A stretch of DNA of 64,000 bases from a gamma proteobacterium symbiont of Ctena orbiculata. Lineage in GTDB: Bacteria > Pseudomonadota > Gammaproteobacteria > Chromatiales > Chromatiaceae. The stretch spans positions 62,001 through 126,000 of the forward strand of contig QBVD01000037.1 in NCBI GenBank assembly GCA_003058525.1, in the 5' to 3' direction. Within the stretch, counting starts at the first letter, position 1, and every line of letters starts with the position of its first letter. Shown here piece after piece: positions 62,323 through 64,000 of the stretch. A program made the position numbers and the translations under genes. The notes beneath the pieces were generated by a model. It did no database searches and was not told the origin of the DNA. It saw nothing but the letters and a program-made list of their open reading frames with translations.

Positions 62323-64000
62323 TTACCTGGTTTCACACTGACTCCAATGCACATATACTGGCTCCATACCGAGTGAAACTGCCACAGCTCCAACATTCGA
62401 ATAAGACGCATCCAGCTCTCCCATCATACTCGTTACCTCTGCTCTGGCACATTCGGAAGAAGAGCTTACCTTAATGCTCCCTGAAAGTCCTTCCTGCCAC
62501 TTGCTCATCCAGACTATATCTACTATCTCGTTTTTATTAAGATTGGAAAATCTTACAACATGCACGTCATCAATATCCCGGCTTGAGTCATACCTCAGAT
62601 CTTCCAGAAGGTGACTCATAACAGCATAGGCGACAGCTACAGGCCTAGGGGACCCATCCCATTCAAACATGCCAGTAAAATCAATCCGATCAGCTCTTTT
62701 ATTCGAAGTAGCACCATAATAGAACCACTTCTCTACCCCCTGTTCGATTAAATGGATCTGATTTCTTACCACATATGCGGCTGCTTCGATAGCTGGAACA
62801 GCATAACCTCCTGTTATATCCATAAAGTAATCGTATTCACTCTTTACATACTGTGCACCACTCTCGGATTCCCATATCGGTTTCGTATCAGCATCAGAAT
62901 ATTTCCGCATAATCCTCCTTAGGCTCTCGACAAGTTCACCGGTAGAGACATCCAATACATCGCCCGGTATTCCCCCTGTATAGCGATGAAACGAAAATAC
63001 ATCCATGTATTCTAATGCCCCCTCTGTTGCAATAGCTTCCAACCAGGCCAGCGGGTCTCTACCTGAAGAGCTTCCTCCTACAATAACCGCATCAGAGTTG
63101 ACTTCCTTCGCCGTTGTATATGCTACCTGCAGAAGGCGTGTATAGGCTTTGGCCTTTCCCTGAAGTGTCGCAGATCGGGGCAAATTTAAAAACGAATCGC
63201 CATCAGGCTCATTCCAGACTTCCCAGTAATCGATAATCCCGCGGTAGTATGCTACTGTTTTTTTAACATAATTTTCCCAATCACTAATTTTTTTTGGCGG
63301 TGAAGCGCGGTAATGACGAAACTTTACATCTCCTGACATCCCCGCCCACCTCGGGGTAGCATCAAGTGATCCCAGAATATTAAACCCTTGCTGACGAGCT
63401 GTTTTCAGTGAATCGTCATAAAAGTCAAACTGGCCTTGCTTAGTTTCAACAATCGCCCATTTTGTGGCGTAAGGGGGATGCAACCTCAACCAACGGACGC
63501 CAAGTTTCCTCGCTTGCTCCAGTCCTGAAGGTGAAAACCAGGCATGATTACCAAAAGGTGATTCCAGCAGGATATCTTTGACAGCAGGTACTACGCCTAA
63601 GGCTATTTCTGCTAACGCCGAGCCCCCATCTTCTGCACTGACGCTTGCAACAAATTTTTTGTAGCCAATAACCATTGTGTCAATTGGCTGGTATAACAAA
63701 CCATAACCATCGGAATCTAACTGGAGCTTTTTACTTTTAATTTTCTCCTTTGTATGATTCATACCAATTTGCCAAATATTAACTTCAACCTCATCCTGTC
63801 CAGGCGCATAAACCCTAATTGGTAGATTTACGGATTCCATCGGGGTGAACAATAAATTACTCCGATCCTGATCGAAACCTACTTCCACCCCGTTAGCCGA
63901 TTTATACAGTGTTGGCATATCTGCTTTTTCAAGTTGTATACCATCAAGCCAGAACCTGCCTTCACCCAAAGATTCTATAAAAACAACATAAGCATTATCA
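62323..64000 (-). CDS. Clan GH-A glycoside hydrolase (GH39-like), N-terminus beyond window
   Basis: At least 558 residues, still open at the right edge, where upstream codons (DNAYVVFIESLGEGRFWLDG) read as the end of a beta-sandwich module (FWLDGIQLEKA). The catalytic barrel has acid/base Glu in IIDYWEVWNEPDGDSFLNLP and the probable nucleophile in TKPIWESESGAQYVKSEYDY. A short C-terminal beta domain follows. Resembles GH39-type enzymes in exopolysaccharide loci (for example PslG-like), which cut the polymer during or after export. Specificity cannot be read. An exported protein is likely but the signal peptide is outside the window. Confidence 0.85.
   Translation of the reverse strand, partial: DNAYVVFIESLGEGRFWLDGIQLEKADMPTLYKSANGVEVGFDQDRSNLLFTPMESVNLPIRVYAPGQDEVEVNIWQIGMNHTKEKIKSKKLQLDSDGYGLLYQPIDTMVIGYKKFVASVSAEDGGSALAEIALGVVPAVKDILLESPFGNHAWFSPSGLEQARKLGVRWLRLHPPYATKWAIVETKQGQFDFYDDSLKTARQQGFNILGSLDATPRWAGMSGDVKFRHYRASPPKKISDWENYVKKTVAYYRGIIDYWEVWNEPDGDSFLNLPRSATLQGKAKAYTRLLQVAYTTAKEVNSDAVIVGGSSSGRDPLAWLEAIATEGALEYMDVFSFHRYTGGIPGDVLDVSTGELVESLRRIMRKYSDADTKPIWESESGAQYVKSEYDYFMDITGGYAVPAIEAAAYVVRNQIHLIEQGVEKWFYYGATSNKRADRIDFTGMFEWDGSPRPVAVAYAVMSHLLEDLRYDSSRDIDDVHVVRFSNLNKNEIVDIVWMSKWQEGLSGSIKVSSSSECARAEVTSMMGELDASYSNVGAVAVSLGMEPVYVHWSQCETR

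Overview
The window looks like a chromosomal piece of a free-living or symbiotic gammaproteobacterium. The block nadK-recN-bamE-rnfH-ratA-smpB-ssrA beside hrcA-grpE-dnaK-dnaJ, and the run pcnB-folK-deoxynucleoside kinase-panB-panC-panD, are typical of Gammaproteobacteria. HrcA/CIRCE control, a glycogen cluster with a GH57 enzyme, a sodium:neurotransmitter-type symporter and an exosortase locus suggest a sulfur-oxidising Chromatiales/Sedimenticolaceae lineage (Candidatus Thiodiazotropha-like). That placement is inference from gene content, not from a search. Most genes lie on the minus strand.

Layout. 0-4.9 kb: nrdR (cut by the left edge), glyA, an exosortase-type polysaccharide chain-length determinant, 600 bp of structured non-coding DNA and an orphan 214-aa gene. 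5-9.3 kb: purL and a divergent 40-aa membrane peptide gene missed by size cut-offs. 9.3-19.6 kb: storage glucan metabolism (malQ, GH57, glgC, glgB, pgi, glgA). 19.57-19.91 kb: a decayed discoidin/galactose-binding-like domain. 20-25 kb: pantothenate (panD, panC, panB), a deoxynucleoside kinase, folK, pcnB. 25-31.3 kb: tRNA-Glu(CTC), galU, pyrF, lapB, lapA, a FliK-type gene with a sigma-54-like promoter, a lipoprotein, dapB. 31.3-36.5 kb: dnaJ, dnaK, grpE, hrcA with a CIRCE operator and two sigma-32-like promoters. 36.6-43.5 kb: nadK, recN, fur, bamE, rnfH, ratA, a symporter, smpB, tmRNA. 43.5-45 kb: a sparse stretch with a SnoaL-like gene and a 57-aa gene. 45-64 kb: exopolysaccharide region: manC, phosphomannomutase, an ExeA-like ATPase, rfbBACD, the TPR lipoprotein PrsT, an exosortase-EpsI fusion (XrtD type), fcl, gmd, two glycosyltransferases, a dead IS30 transposase and a clan GH-A glycosidase cut by the right edge.

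How it fits together. GlgC and GlgA make the alpha-1,4 chain, GlgB branches it, and MalQ, GH57 and Pgi link it to central sugars. GalU, ManC/phosphomannomutase, Gmd/Fcl and RfbBACD supply UDP-glucose, GDP-mannose, GDP-fucose and dTDP-rhamnose to an exopolysaccharide pathway whose export and surface sorting partners include the chain-length protein, PrsT and the exosortase. No exosortase substrate with a C-terminal sorting signal lies in the window.

The least explained signals are a 34-35 bp palindromic element scattered in intergenic sites between about 9 and 33 kb, the orphan gene with its structured upstream region, and two very small genes with credible ribosome-binding sites.
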